The notes: a model not told the origin generated them from the letters alone. A stretch of DNA of 45,870 bases from Paenibacillus sp. A3 (GCF_001399685.1 NZ_JTHN01000093.1:1-45870); one strand, 5' to 3'. Numbered from the stretch's first letter, positions 1-8,518 are shown. A program made the numbers and translations.

Positions 1-167
1 GGCTGGGAATATTCGTCTTTTACTATTTTAACGAGCCTTGTCTCGCCGGAAGGAAGCTCTTCGCCGCGGTAAAGAATCGTGAAGCCGTTTTCGCCGATCG
101 GCTCAAGCGACTTTTCATTTACGTTCCAAGCCAATGGAATGCCCTCCGATAAACTGCTTTGTTTCAT
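1..167 (-). CDS. Partial protein of unknown function, 5' end only
   Basis: Reading the minus strand from an ATG at 167 gives an open frame that runs off the left edge (about 55 residues). It starts MKQSSLSEGIPLAWNV and continues with a hydrophilic mix of charged residues (GENGFTILYRGEELPSGE). The composition is protein-like, with no stop before the edge. I do not recognise the family. The ribosome binding site is weak; an in-frame GTG at 185 is an alternative start, also without a clear Shine-Dalgarno sequence. It is divergent from the epimerase gene at 361, so 168-360 should hold both promoters. Confidence 0.45.
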   Translation of the reverse strand, partial: MKQSSLSEGIPLAWNVNEKSLEPIGENGFTILYRGEELPSGETRLVKIVKDEYSQ

Positions 168-315
168 TTCATTGTACTTTTTCACAGGGGTGGAAGCAAC
201 CATTAATCCCAATATCCGCCATCAGAAGAAGCTTGCTGCCAGCGTTTGCAGCACCGGAAGCGGAACGGGAAGTAAAGATTTTCGGCGCAGCATGGCTTCA
301 CGAAGCAATTTCCGA

Positions 316-321
316 TATAAT
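316..321 (+). promoter_or_regulatory. Candidate -10 box upstream of the epimerase
   Basis: A perfect TATAAT lies 39 bp before the ATG at 361. No good -35 hexamer sits 16-18 bp upstream (TGGCTT at 293-298 is poor), so the assignment rests on the -10 alone. Confidence 0.35.
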
Positions 322-360
322 GAATGTCAAAAAGATATCAGTGTAAGCGGAGGAACATTC

Positions 361-1263
361 ATGAAGGTCGCTATTACAGGGGGGACCGGCTTTGTCGGCA
401 AGCATTTGACCCAGTTGTTTTTACAAAGAAAAGATACGGTAATCCTCATTTCACGGAAAAAGCGACGTTCGGATCATCCGTTGATTCGCCATATGACATG
501 GGATGAACTGGAAAATAACATTAAACCGCTGGAGGGTGTCGACGCGATCGTTAATCTTGCCGGGGAAACGATCAACCAGCGCTGGACGGAGGAAGCCAAG
601 AAGCGGATTCTGGAATCGCGTCTGGATGCGGTTAACCGCGTCCAAGCCCTGATCGAACAGCTGGATAAAAAGCCTGTATTGGTGAATGCGTCCGGCATGT
701 CGATCTATGGCACGTCAGAGACCGAGTCGTTCACGGAGGAAAGCGAGCTGCGCGTAGAGGATTTTTTGTCCGGTGTCGTCGACCAATGGGAGATGGCAGC
801 GGAGCATATCCCCGATACGCGCGTCGTTCTGCTGCGGATCGGACTTGTGCTTGGCAAAGACGGGGGCGCTTTTCCGAAGATGAGCTTGCCATTTAAGCTC
901 GGTGTCGGCGGACGGGTCGGCAGCGGACGTCAAATCATGTCGTGGATTCATATCGAAGACCTGTGCCGGATGATTGAGTTCTGCATCGAGCACGAAGAGA
1001 TCGAGGGGCCGGTCAATGCGACAGCGCCGATTCCGGTGACGTACGACCAGTTCGGACGCAGCTTGGCCAAGGCGCTTCGCCGGCCGTACTGGTTTCCGGT
1101 TCCGGCATTTGTGCTGAAAGCGATGTTCGGCGAAATGTCCGAGCTTCTGTTGAAGGGTCAGCAAGTATTTCCGAAAGTCGTCACCGACCTCGGATTTCGT
1201 TATAAATATTCGGTTATCGAACATGCGCTGGAAAATCTGGTTCGCTCCGGCAAGAAAGGGTGA
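361..1263 (+). CDS. TIGR01777-type NAD(P)-dependent epimerase (YfhF/YfcH-like)
   Basis: A 300-residue short-chain dehydrogenase/reductase of the extended (epimerase) type. The N-terminus MKVAITGGTGFVGKHL carries the Rossmann GxxGxxG dinucleotide-binding motif. Further family-typical segments are the VNLAGETINQRWTEEAKK region near residues 65-80, the SGMSIYG strand before the catalytic region, and the GRQIMSWIHIEDL segment in the middle. Length matches the family (about 300). The open frame extends upstream to 79, but the start at 361 is chosen because GGAGGAA at 349-355 is correctly placed and the Rossmann fold begins there. It is followed 7 bp later by a small unknown gene, so the two are probably co-transcribed and translationally coupled. 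Substrate is unknown for this family; members are cytosolic and often called cell-division-inhibitor-like from old annotation of E. coli YfcH. Confidence 0.9.
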   Translation: MKVAITGGTGFVGKHLTQLFLQRKDTVILISRKKRRSDHPLIRHMTWDELENNIKPLEGVDAIVNLAGETINQRWTEEAKKRILESRLDAVNRVQALIEQLDKKPVLVNASGMSIYGTSETESFTEESELRVEDFLSGVVDQWEMAAEHIPDTRVVLLRIGLVLGKDGGAFPKMSLPFKLGVGGRVGSGRQIMSWIHIEDLCRMIEFCIEHEEIEGPVNATAPIPVTYDQFGRSLAKALRRPYWFPVPAFVLKAMFGEMSELLLKGQQVFPKVVTDLGFRYKYSVIEHALENLVRSGKKG

Positions 1264-1270
1264 ACGCGAG

Positions 1271-1579
1271 ATGATCGAATACGGCAATCCGGACATCCGT
1301 GAGCTGCGGTTCGCGCGGTTTCGTTCCCGGGCAGTGGTGCGCAGTGAGCAGTGGATCGATGTGGAAGTAAGTCTGGAGCTGGAAGAGGGCAGCGAGGCGC
1401 CGGAAGGGATTGTGGAACTAGGTGCGCTCATCGTCTGTACGCGCCGGGGCGATATCGTCGAGATCGTCCCGCAGGACGAAGGAAGAGACTGCGAATACCA
1501 GTTCACGGAGCAGGAAAAAGCGCAGCTGCGGACGTATTATGAACGGATAGTCCGGCCGACGGTGGAAACAATGCGCTAA
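1271..1579 (+). CDS. Small conserved-looking protein of unknown function
   Basis: A 102-residue acidic, soluble protein without signal peptide or membrane segment (starts MIEYGNPDIRELRFARFR). The ATG at 1271 is chosen because AAGGG at 1256-1260 overlaps the end of the epimerase gene and gives about 10 bp spacing; the longer open frame from 1223 would overlap the epimerase by 41 bp. The product is mostly beta-strand-like in pattern (alternating hydrophobic residues in IDVEVSLELEEG and VELGALIVCTRRGDIVEIV) and ends in a charged helix. I do not recognise the family. Its position suggests co-expression with the epimerase. It is followed by a strong terminator at 1578-1615. Confidence 0.7.
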   Translation: MIEYGNPDIRELRFARFRSRAVVRSEQWIDVEVSLELEEGSEAPEGIVELGALIVCTRRGDIVEIVPQDEGRDCEYQFTEQEKAQLRTYYERIVRPTVETMR

Positions 1580-1615
1580 AAAAGATTGAAGCCGCAATTG
1601 GCTTCAATCTTTTTT
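1578..1615. terminator. Bidirectional Rho-independent terminator between convergent genes
   Basis: A perfect 16-bp stem with an A-run on the left and T-run on the right: left arm 1578-1593, loop 1594-1599, right arm 1600-1615. It serves the epimerase operon on the plus strand and topB on the minus strand. The last codons and TGA of topB (1604-1606) lie inside the right arm. Confidence 0.9.
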
Positions 1616-3748
1616 GTTCTTCGCCATCGCGGCTTTCAGCGCTTCTTCCAGGCTGGACCCGAGCGAAATGTTATCGCTGTACTGTTTGGCGAGCTGGGCT
1701 TGCTGCCGCTTGGCCGCGCGTCCACCGCCTCCGGATTCGCCAAGCATCTCGACCACGTTGCACGGACGGCACTGCGCGTATTTGCCCGCTTTGCCCGTAT
1801 GAATCTCCATCCGCTTATGGCATTGCGGGCAACGCTTGTTCGAAAGCGCAGGCTCCGCAGCTCGTTTATACGCGCATTCCCGGTCGCTGCACACAAGCAA
1901 TTTGCCGCGCTTGCTCTTGATCTCCTGCAGCGGCTTGCCGCACTCGGGGCAGCGGGAATGGGTCAGATTGTGCGGCTTGTATTCGGCTTCGCTTACCTTC
2001 ACTTCCCGGACAATGGCCTCGGTTTGCTTACGGATGCTCTCCATAAACTTGCCGGCGTCGCCTTTGCCTTTGGAGATCCGCTCCAGTTCCTGCTCCCAAG
2101 CGGCCGTCAGCTCCGGGGTGCGAAGCTCGGGCACGACGAGCTCGATCAATTGGGCGCCTTTGCCGGTCGGCTGGAGCGTATTCATGCGACGCTCGATCGT
2201 ATCGGTCTGCAGCAGCTTCTCGATAATATCGGCGCGGGTCGCCGGCGTGCCGAGGTTGTGCTTCTCCATGACCGCGAGCAGCGCCGCCTCGGTGTAACGG
2301 CCTGGCGGCTTGGTCGTCTGCTTGTGCTGGCTGAGCCGGAACTCCTTCAGCTCCATCCCGGGCTGAAGCGGGGGCAGCGTTTGCCGGGAGGCCGGCTCGT
2401 CTTCGGCCGCATCGTCGTCCTCGTCTGCGCCGGCCGATGCTTCATATAACGCCTTCCAGCCCGCTTCTTTGACGATTCGCCCTTTGGCGTGGAAATGCTC
2501 TCCTCCGACCTCCAGCGTCACCGACGTCTCGTCATAGCGGAACGCCGAAGAGAACAACGCGATGAACCGGCGCACGATCAGGTCGTACAGCTTGCGCTCC
2601 TCGGCCGTCAGATTGTGCAGCTGCGGGCGTTCGTCCGTCGGAATGATCGCATGGTGGTCCGATACTTTGCTGTCATCGACGACGCGCTTGGAGACCGGCA
2701 GCGGCTTCGCAAGCAGCGGCTTGATCCAAGCCGCGTAAGGCTGAACGTTCAACGCCTTCAGCTGGTCGGGAAGCGTAGAGACCATGTCCGAGGACAAGTA
2801 CCGCGAATCGGTGCGCGGATACGTAACAAGCTTGTGCTGCTCATACAGCCGCTGGAGCACGTTCGACGTCTGCTTCGCGGTGAAGCCGTGCCGCTTGTTG
2901 GCATCGCGCTGCAGCTCGGTCAAATCGTAGGCAAGCGGATGGGGCTCGCTCTTCTCCGCGACTTTAAGCTGCGCAACCTTGGCCGAGCGCACCTTATTCA
3001 AGCGTTCGAGCAGCGCGTCGGCTGCGGCTTTATCAAACAGGCGGCCGTCCGGATGCGCCTGGCTCCGCCAAACTGCCTGAAACGAGCCGAACTGCGCCCG
3101 CAGCATCCAGTAGTCCTTCGCCTGGAACGCTTTGATCTCGCGCTCGCGGTCCATCATCGCCGCGAGCGTCGGCGTCTGTACGCGTCCGGCCGCCAGCTGG
3201 GCGTTATGCTTGCAGGTCAAGGCGCGCGTAATGTTGAGTCCGATTAGCCAGTCCGCCTCCGCCCGGCAAACGGCGGATCGGTAGAGAGGATCGTATGACT
3301 TTCCGGGCTTCAGCGCAGCGAAGCCGTCGCGGATCGCCTTGTCCGTTTGCGAGGAAATCCAGAGCCGCTTGAACGGTTTTTTCCAGTGAACCATTTCCAT
3401 AATCCAACGGGCGACCAGCTCGCCTTCGCGTCCGGCGTCGGTTGCAATGATGAGCTGCTCCAGATCGCTGCGCTTCGCAAGCTGGGCAATCGCCTTAAAT
3501 TGCGGCGTCGTTTCGCGAATGATTTTCAGCTTCATCCGCGAGGGCAGCAGCGGCAAATCGTCCAAATTCCAGTTTTTGTACTTTGGATCGTATTCCTCAG
3601 GCTCGGCCAGCGTGACCAGATGTCCCAATGCCCAAGTCACCACGTACCCGGGGCCCTCCATATAATGCTTATGCTTTTGATGGCAGCCCAGGACGCGCGC
3701 GATTTCTTTGGCGACACTAGGTTTTTCCGCCAATACGAGTGATTTCAT
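1604..3748 (-). CDS. topB: DNA topoisomerase III (type IA)
   Basis: A 714-residue type IA topoisomerase that cuts and rejoins one DNA strand to decatenate and relax negatively supercoiled DNA. The N-terminal Toprim domain begins MKSLVLAEKPSVAKEIARVL and carries the acidic metal-binding motif DAGREGE at 104-110. The active-site tyrosine is Y310 in TYPRTDSRYLS. The region AAGRVQTPTLAAMM (about 187-199) and the PPGRYTEAALLAVMEK segment are typical of the core gate domain. The C-terminus has two zinc-ribbon-like modules: CPECG...CSDREC (four cysteines, complete) and CPQCHKRM...CRPC. AAAGGAG precedes the ATG with suitable spacing. Length matches Bacillus TopB (about 727). Transcribed divergently from the diguanylate cyclase gene. 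Confidence 0.97.
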   Translation of the reverse strand: MKSLVLAEKPSVAKEIARVLGCHQKHKHYMEGPGYVVTWALGHLVTLAEPEEYDPKYKNWNLDDLPLLPSRMKLKIIRETTPQFKAIAQLAKRSDLEQLIIATDAGREGELVARWIMEMVHWKKPFKRLWISSQTDKAIRDGFAALKPGKSYDPLYRSAVCRAEADWLIGLNITRALTCKHNAQLAAGRVQTPTLAAMMDREREIKAFQAKDYWMLRAQFGSFQAVWRSQAHPDGRLFDKAAADALLERLNKVRSAKVAQLKVAEKSEPHPLAYDLTELQRDANKRHGFTAKQTSNVLQRLYEQHKLVTYPRTDSRYLSSDMVSTLPDQLKALNVQPYAAWIKPLLAKPLPVSKRVVDDSKVSDHHAIIPTDERPQLHNLTAEERKLYDLIVRRFIALFSSAFRYDETSVTLEVGGEHFHAKGRIVKEAGWKALYEASAGADEDDDAAEDEPASRQTLPPLQPGMELKEFRLSQHKQTTKPPGRYTEAALLAVMEKHNLGTPATRADIIEKLLQTDTIERRMNTLQPTGKGAQLIELVVPELRTPELTAAWEQELERISKGKGDAGKFMESIRKQTEAIVREVKVSEAEYKPHNLTHSRCPECGKPLQEIKSKRGKLLVCSDRECAYKRAAEPALSNKRCPQCHKRMEIHTGKAGKYAQCRPCNVVEMLGESGGGGRAAKRQQAQLAKQYSDNISLGSSLEEALKAAMAKNKKD

Positions 3749-3825
3749 GATAGGCTCCTTTCAACGGGGTTCGTTTATTCTTAACACAATAGTACAATAG
3801 TCCTAACACTTTTTTAATACGTGTC

Positions 3826-3834
3826 TGCTATGAT
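3826..3834 (+). promoter_or_regulatory. Extended -10 promoter for the diguanylate cyclase
   Basis: TGCTATGAT at 3826-3834 fits the extended -10 form (TGn plus a 5/6 match to TATAAT), 34 bp before the ATG at 3868. A tandem 8-mer, ACAATAGT twice at 3786-3801, lies upstream in the same divergent region; its role is unknown. Confidence 0.4.
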
Positions 3835-3867
3835 CGACAGCACAGAGAAATAGAGGGGGTGCGGTCT

Positions 3868-5427
3868 ATGTTTCAATTATTTATCGCTAATTTGGCATTA
3901 TTAACTGCATTTATGTTTTTGTCAAGCCGCATCCTGCGCAACCACGAACGGAAGCCGTCTCTGCCGGTTAAACTGCGTCTCGTTATTGGAGGGGCGCATG
4001 GCTTATTCGGCATTTTACTGATGTTCTTCAGTGTCAGGGTCGACGGGTCGACCATTCTGGATTTTCGGCAGATCGCCATTATCGCCGCAGCGCATTTCGG
4101 AGGGATCTACGCTTCTGCGGCGACGGGCTTGATCATCGCGATCGGCCGGATTGCGATGTTCGGGGTGAATACGTCTTCTATGACGGCAGCTACGACAGCT
4201 GTGCTTCTCGGCTTGATCAGCGGCATCGTTGCGATGCGCATTACGGATTATTGGAAAAAATGGCTTATTTCCATCGCGGCGGGCATTGGCGTCATCACCT
4301 CCAGCTTGTTCTTCCTGCTCGGATGGCAGAGCTGGAAAGTGAACCTTTACTTTATCGCCATTATTTTGTCCGGCGGTCTGTTCGTCGCATACCTGATCCG
4401 CTATTTGACCGACGCCAACCGTCTCGTTTATCAATTGGAGGAAAGCGAAGCCAAATATCGGCGCTCGTTTACGCTGCAGGAGGCGATTTTCCGCTCGGCG
4501 ACGGGCGTTGCGATTATTTTCACGGACCCGACCGGTGTCGCTAAAGTGTTCAATCCGGGGGCGGAACGGATGTTCGGAATTCGCGCCGAGGAAGCGATCG
4601 GGCGGCGGGTTCCAGGTACGATTGTGGACCCTGCGGAATTTGCGCTGAGAAAACAGGAGCTTCAGCTTCAGCTCGCACGACCGGTAGAAGATTTGGAAGT
4701 ATTCGTGGCAGGCTTGTCCGAAGGAAAAGGCCACGAGCAGGAATGGACCTTTGTCCGGAGCGGCGGAGAGCGATTTCACGTACACTTGATGCTCAGTGAA
4801 GTAAGGGAACGTGGGGACCGCTTGCTTGGCTATTTGGCGATTATCGTCGACAGGACGGAGTCGAAGCGGGCTGAAGAGACGATGATGCAGGCCAACCGCA
4901 TGCTGGAGCAGCTAACGCGCCGCGACGGGCTGACGGGAGCGGCGAACCGCCGGGCATTCGACGAATTTCTCGATGCGGCCTGGGCGACAGCGGCGATGTA
5001 TTCACAGTCGCTATCCGTCATTATGCTCGACATCGATTGCTTCAAAGCGTATAACGATACGTACGGTCATCAAGGCGGAGACGCTTGTCTGAAACAGGTT
5101 GCAGACGCTCTGCAGCGAGTCGTCGGCAGCATGGACGGTCTCGCTGCCCGCTATGGCGGCGAGGAGTTTGCGGTGATCCTGACGGCCTGCGGAAGGGTGC
5201 AGGCAGCCGCCGTAGCAGAGAGCATTCGCCGGGGAGTGGAAACGCTTCGTATCCGGCATATCGGATCGTCGGTGTCCGAGTACGTCACGGTCAGCGTCGG
5301 CGCCGCTTCGGCCATTCCATATGCGGGGCTCTCGCCGCTCGAATTGGTCGGCATGGCGGACAAGGCGCTGTATCGGGCCAAGCAGGAGGGACGCAACCGG
5401 AGCGAAAGCTATCAGCCGGGGAGTTAA
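3868..5427 (+). CDS. Membrane diguanylate cyclase: 5TM-LYT, PAS and GGDEF domains
   Basis: A 519-residue protein predicted to make the second messenger cyclic di-GMP from two GTP at the membrane. The first ~185 residues hold a leading hydrophobic segment and then a block of transmembrane helices with the 5TM-5TMR_LYT signature (GGAHGLFGILLMFF, then ILDFRQIAIIAAAHFGG). A PAS domain follows (about 200-320: RSATGVAIIFTDPTG... GAERMFG). The C-terminal catalytic domain starts at RRDGLTGAANRRAFDEF and carries the active-site loop YGGEEF, an accepted variant of GGDEF. The inhibitory RxxD I-site normally just upstream is not present (VGSMDGLAARYGGEEF). Start chosen at ATG 3868 because AGAGGGGG at 3852-3859 is well spaced; a GTG at 3859 overlaps that site. 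Confidence 0.9.
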   Translation: MFQLFIANLALLTAFMFLSSRILRNHERKPSLPVKLRLVIGGAHGLFGILLMFFSVRVDGSTILDFRQIAIIAAAHFGGIYASAATGLIIAIGRIAMFGVNTSSMTAATTAVLLGLISGIVAMRITDYWKKWLISIAAGIGVITSSLFFLLGWQSWKVNLYFIAIILSGGLFVAYLIRYLTDANRLVYQLEESEAKYRRSFTLQEAIFRSATGVAIIFTDPTGVAKVFNPGAERMFGIRAEEAIGRRVPGTIVDPAEFALRKQELQLQLARPVEDLEVFVAGLSEGKGHEQEWTFVRSGGERFHVHLMLSEVRERGDRLLGYLAIIVDRTESKRAEETMMQANRMLEQLTRRDGLTGAANRRAFDEFLDAAWATAAMYSQSLSVIMLDIDCFKAYNDTYGHQGGDACLKQVADALQRVVGSMDGLAARYGGEEFAVILTACGRVQAAAVAESIRRGVETLRIRHIGSSVSEYVTVSVGAASAIPYAGLSPLELVGMADKALYRAKQEGRNRSESYQPGS

Positions 5428-5443
5428 CCGGGGGATGCCGAGG

Positions 5444-6280
5444 CTAACGGCGCAAATAGAGCTGCCGGTATTCCGTCGGCGTCATGCCTTCCTGCTCCAG
5501 AAATCGCTTGTTGTAGTAGCTGACGCTCGGATAGCCGGCGCGTTCGGCAATTTCCTTCACCGTCAGCTGCGGCTGCTCCAGCAGCCATTGCTTGCTGTTC
5601 TGCAGACGGCACAGCGTAATAAAGGTCATCGGCGTCAGATGAGTCGCTTTCTTGAACAGGCGGCAAAAATAATAGCTGCTGACGCCGGCCCGGTCCGCCC
5701 AATGCTGCAAATCGAACGGCAGGCAGGCATCGCGCTGCATTTCGGGCAAGAGCTCCGAAATCCGGTTGTCGGCCTCGGGGCTTCGGGCTTCGGACCAGGG
5801 AACCGCTTGTGTGACAAACTCCGCCAGGATCGCGTAAGTCAGCGTCGAGACGCGGGTCAACTGCCAAAACCCGTTCTGCTCCAGCTCCTCCAGCAAATCC
5901 GCCAAAGCCTGCTCAAGCGGCTTCCACTGCGGTATTTTCCACAAGGGCTTCGGCCCGATGCCCCGTTCCAACAAAAACTCCTTCAGCGTTTTTCCGTAAA
6001 AATGCACCCACCGCACTTCCCAAGGATCGTCCTTGCTGCTGTAGTACCTTTGCGATTGTAAAGGGAAGTAGAGAAAGGCGTCCCCACGGTGCAGCGTATG
6101 CTGCTGTCCGTCGGTTTCCAGATAGCCTTTGCCGTCCACAATCAGATGGATGCTGAAATTGTTGAGAGCTCCCGCTTTGCGCAGCACCTCATGCTCGGGG
6201 TCCTTGTACCAGCCGACCGATTCGGGCAGCAGCAAATATTCGTGCTCGTTAAGCGTCGGCAGAAAGCTTTGGCGCCGCAT
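5444..6280 (-). CDS. AraC/XylS-family transcriptional regulator
   Basis: A 278-residue regulator with an N-terminal cupin-like ligand-binding domain (IHLIVDGKGYLETDGQQHTLHRGDAFLYFP is the typical double-stranded beta-helix pattern) and a C-terminal double helix-turn-helix domain (about 185-275: LQHWADRAGVSSYYFCRLFKK, then VKEIAERAGYPSVSYYNKRFLEQEGMTP). Start at 6280 is chosen over an upstream in-frame ATG at 6343 because AAAGGAG lies 8-9 bp upstream. It is divergent from an oxidoreductase pair and is its likely regulator, sensing a sugar or sugar derivative by analogy with the family. It converges with the diguanylate cyclase with only 16 bp between stop codons. Confidence 0.88.
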   Translation of the reverse strand: MRRQSFLPTLNEHEYLLLPESVGWYKDPEHEVLRKAGALNNFSIHLIVDGKGYLETDGQQHTLHRGDAFLYFPLQSQRYYSSKDDPWEVRWVHFYGKTLKEFLLERGIGPKPLWKIPQWKPLEQALADLLEELEQNGFWQLTRVSTLTYAILAEFVTQAVPWSEARSPEADNRISELLPEMQRDACLPFDLQHWADRAGVSSYYFCRLFKKATHLTPMTFITLCRLQNSKQWLLEQPQLTVKEIAERAGYPSVSYYNKRFLEQEGMTPTEYRQLYLRR

Positions 6281-6297
6281 TTTTACTTCTCCTTTTA

Positions 6298-6373
6298 AAT
6301 GACAATATTGTTTTATTCGACTGCAAAAAGATGTTATTTTCATTTTATTCCAGGATCAATATAATGACAATAT
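6298..6373. promoter_or_regulatory. Candidate AraC-type operator pair, direct repeat
   Basis: The 11-mer AATGACAATAT occurs twice in the same orientation, at 6298-6308 and 6363-6373, 65 bp apart in the 136-bp divergent intergenic region. The second copy overlaps the -10 box of the oxidoreductase promoter. AraC-family proteins typically bind direct repeats near the promoters they control, so these are candidate sites for the adjacent regulator. Confidence 0.45.
6337..6365 (+). promoter_or_regulatory. Sigma-A promoter of the oxidoreductase operon
   Basis: TTTTCA at 6337-6342 (4/6 to TTGACA), a 17-bp spacer, and a perfect TATAAT at 6360-6365. The ATG of the downstream gene is at 6417. Confidence 0.6.
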
Positions 6374-6416
6374 CTTAGCATATTCATCCAAACCAAGCTG
6401 AAGGAGCGATGAGGGA

Positions 6417-7424
6417 ATGAGGGAAAACAAGATTCGTTGGGGGGTCATCGGCTGCGCCGGTATCGCCGTACGCTCGGTCATTCCGGGGATTCAACAATCG
6501 GTTACCGGCACCGTGGCGGCCATTGCCAGCCGAGGTCAGGACAAAGCGAAGGAAACGGCGGAGCGGCTGAATATCCCGAAGGCGTATGGAAGCTACGAGG
6601 AGCTGCTTGCCGATCCCGGGATTGATGCCGTTTACATTCCGCTGCCGAACCATTTGCACAAGGAATGGACGATCCGCGCCGCAGAGGCGGGCAAGCACGT
6701 GCTGTGCGAGAAGCCGGCCGCGATCGATGCGGCGGAAGCCGGGGAGATGGCGGAAGCTTGCCGCCGGGCGGGCGTGACGTTCGCCGAAGCGTTCATGTAC
6801 CGCTATCATCCGCGCTATGCGGCCATAAAAGCTGTGATCCGGAGCGGGGAAATCGGCGAGATCCGCGCCATCCACGGCGCCTTCACCTTCAATAATGCGA
6901 AGGATGCGGACAACGTTCGCTACAAGCAATGGATGGGCGGCGGATCGATCTACGATGTCGGCGTGTATCCGATCAGCGCGGCGCGGTTCATTATGGAACG
7001 GGAGCCGGAAGCCGCGACGGTGCATGCCTTCTTCTCGCCGGAGCACGATCACGTCGACATGATGGCTTCGGGACTGCTCGAATTTGCCGGCGGCGTTGCG
7101 CTTACTTTCGATTGCGGGATGTGGGCGGCCGGGCGCAATACGCTGGAGATCGTCGGAACGGAGGGGCGGATCGAGGTGCCGTCCGCGTACGTTGCCCATG
7201 AAAACGCGCAGGATCATTTTTATGTCTATGCCGGAGGGGAAAAGCGGGAAGTGGAGGTTCCTTACTTGAACCAATATACGCTTCAAGCTGACGCGTTCGG
7301 CCGGAACGTCCTGCACGGCGAACCGATGCCATTCGGACCGTCCGACGCGGTGAACAACATGCGCGCCGTCGACGCCTGCCTGACGTCAGCCCGGGAACGC
7401 CGCCGCGTGGAGTTGAACTTATAA
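6417..7424 (+). CDS. Gfo/Idh/MocA-family oxidoreductase
   Basis: A 335-residue NAD(P)-dependent dehydrogenase of the glucose-fructose oxidoreductase / inositol dehydrogenase type, acting on a sugar or sugar derivative in the cytosol. The N-terminus (IRWGVIGCAGIAVRSVIPGI) is a Rossmann fold. The conserved catalytic-site EKP motif is at about 98-100 (CEKPAAID, K99). The C-terminal half has the family's GGGSIYDVGVYPI segment. AAGGAG at 6401-6406 precedes the ATG. The next gene, an aldo/keto reductase, starts 19 bp after the stop, so the pair forms one operon opposite the AraC regulator. The sequence does not show the substrate. Confidence 0.92.
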   Translation: MRENKIRWGVIGCAGIAVRSVIPGIQQSVTGTVAAIASRGQDKAKETAERLNIPKAYGSYEELLADPGIDAVYIPLPNHLHKEWTIRAAEAGKHVLCEKPAAIDAAEAGEMAEACRRAGVTFAEAFMYRYHPRYAAIKAVIRSGEIGEIRAIHGAFTFNNAKDADNVRYKQWMGGGSIYDVGVYPISAARFIMEREPEAATVHAFFSPEHDHVDMMASGLLEFAGGVALTFDCGMWAAGRNTLEIVGTEGRIEVPSAYVAHENAQDHFYVYAGGEKREVEVPYLNQYTLQADAFGRNVLHGEPMPFGPSDAVNNMRAVDACLTSARERRRVELNL

Positions 7425-7443
7425 TCATGGGGAGGAACGAGAC

Positions 7444-8382
7444 GTGAGAACGATTCGCATTGAGGGCTTGGAAAAACCGGTGTCGTGCCTGATTCAAGGG
7501 TCGGATTATTTCAGCATGGACATCTACGACAAGGTCTGCGGCGTGCTCGACGCGTTCTTCAAGGTCGGAGGCAATACGATCGATACGGCTCACGTCTATG
7601 GCGGCGGGAACAGCGAGCGCACGATCGGCCAATGGATGAAGGACAGGGGGAACCGGGCCGATGTGATCCTTTTGACCAAAGGGGCCCATCACGACAGCAG
7701 CGGACCGCGAGTAACGCCCGAAGCGATCGCCAGCGATTTGAACGAAAGCCTGGAGCGGCTCGGCACCGATTATGTGGATTTGTATGCGCTGCATCGGGAC
7801 GATCCGTCCGTACCGGTCGGCGCGATCATCGAAGCGCTTAACGGGCATATCGCGGCAGGCCGCATCAGGGCGATCGGCGCCTCCAACTGGACCGTGCAGC
7901 GGCTGCAGGAGGCGAACGACTATGCGGCGGCGAACGGCTTAACCGGGTTCGCGTTCAGCAGCCCGAATCTAAGCCTGGCCAAAGCGAAGGAGCCGTTCTG
8001 GGCGGGCTGCGTTTCGGCCTACGCCGACGATTGCGCGTGGCACGAGCGGAACCGCTTCCCGCTGCTGTCCTGGTCGTCGCAGGCCCGGGGCTTTTTCACC
8101 GGGCGCTATACGCCCGAGGTGACGGATAACGCCGACCTGGTGCGGGTGTTCTATAGCGACGATAACTGGGAACGTCTGCGCCGGACCGAGATGCTGGGCA
8201 AGCAAAAAGCCGCCAGCCCGATTCAGATCGCGCTTGCCTATGTGCTGAACCAGCCGTTCCCCGCTTGCGCATTGATCGGGGCGCAGACGCCGGAGGAGCT
8301 GGAGTCGTGCCGGCAAGGAGCGGACATCCGCTTAACGCGGGAGGAGCTGGACTGGCTGGAGCACGGGGAAGGGGATATTTAG
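7444..8382 (+). CDS. Aldo/keto reductase
   Basis: A 312-residue NADPH-dependent aldo/keto reductase with a TIM-barrel fold. The family's catalytic tetrad is readable: D47 and Y52 in IDTAHVYGGG, K79 in LLTKGAH, and H117 in LYALHRDD. The GASNWT strand (about residue 143) and the later SWSSQARGFFTG segment also fit. Start is GTG at 7444 with GGGGAGGAA just upstream. Second gene of the operon behind the Gfo/Idh/MocA gene; the pairing suggests successive oxidoreductive steps on a carbohydrate, which is inference. A terminator follows at 8421-8460. Confidence 0.92.
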   Translation: MRTIRIEGLEKPVSCLIQGSDYFSMDIYDKVCGVLDAFFKVGGNTIDTAHVYGGGNSERTIGQWMKDRGNRADVILLTKGAHHDSSGPRVTPEAIASDLNESLERLGTDYVDLYALHRDDPSVPVGAIIEALNGHIAAGRIRAIGASNWTVQRLQEANDYAAANGLTGFAFSSPNLSLAKAKEPFWAGCVSAYADDCAWHERNRFPLLSWSSQARGFFTGRYTPEVTDNADLVRVFYSDDNWERLRRTEMLGKQKAASPIQIALAYVLNQPFPACALIGAQTPEELESCRQGADIRLTREELDWLEHGEGDI

Positions 8383-8420
8383 GCTTGTCCGGGCCGAAAT
8401 CGAAAGCGCTATTTGTCTGT

Positions 8421-8460
8421 AACAGCTTGCATCGGGAATTCCGCTGCAGGCTGTTTTTTT
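8421..8460 (+). terminator. Rho-independent terminator after the aldo/keto reductase
   Basis: Stem arms 8421-8431 and 8445-8455 (11 bp, one G-U pair), loop of 13, followed by a run of T to 8460. Confidence 0.75.
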
Positions 8461-8518
8461 GTTTCCGCATGAACTTGTTGACGCGAAAAACGAGTTAAAG
8501 ACGCTGAGTCCGGGATTG

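Noticed and set aside
1586-3247. Long plus-strand open frames (287 and 252 codons) opposite topB
   Set aside because: They are antisense shadows of a well-supported topoisomerase gene; translations are Arg/Leu/Ala-rich and match no family, and no ribosome sites precede them.
8478-8483. TTGACG as -35 of the methyltransferase operon
   Set aside because: It is 38 bp from the -10 at 8522, far too distant; the extended -10 explains the promoter without it.
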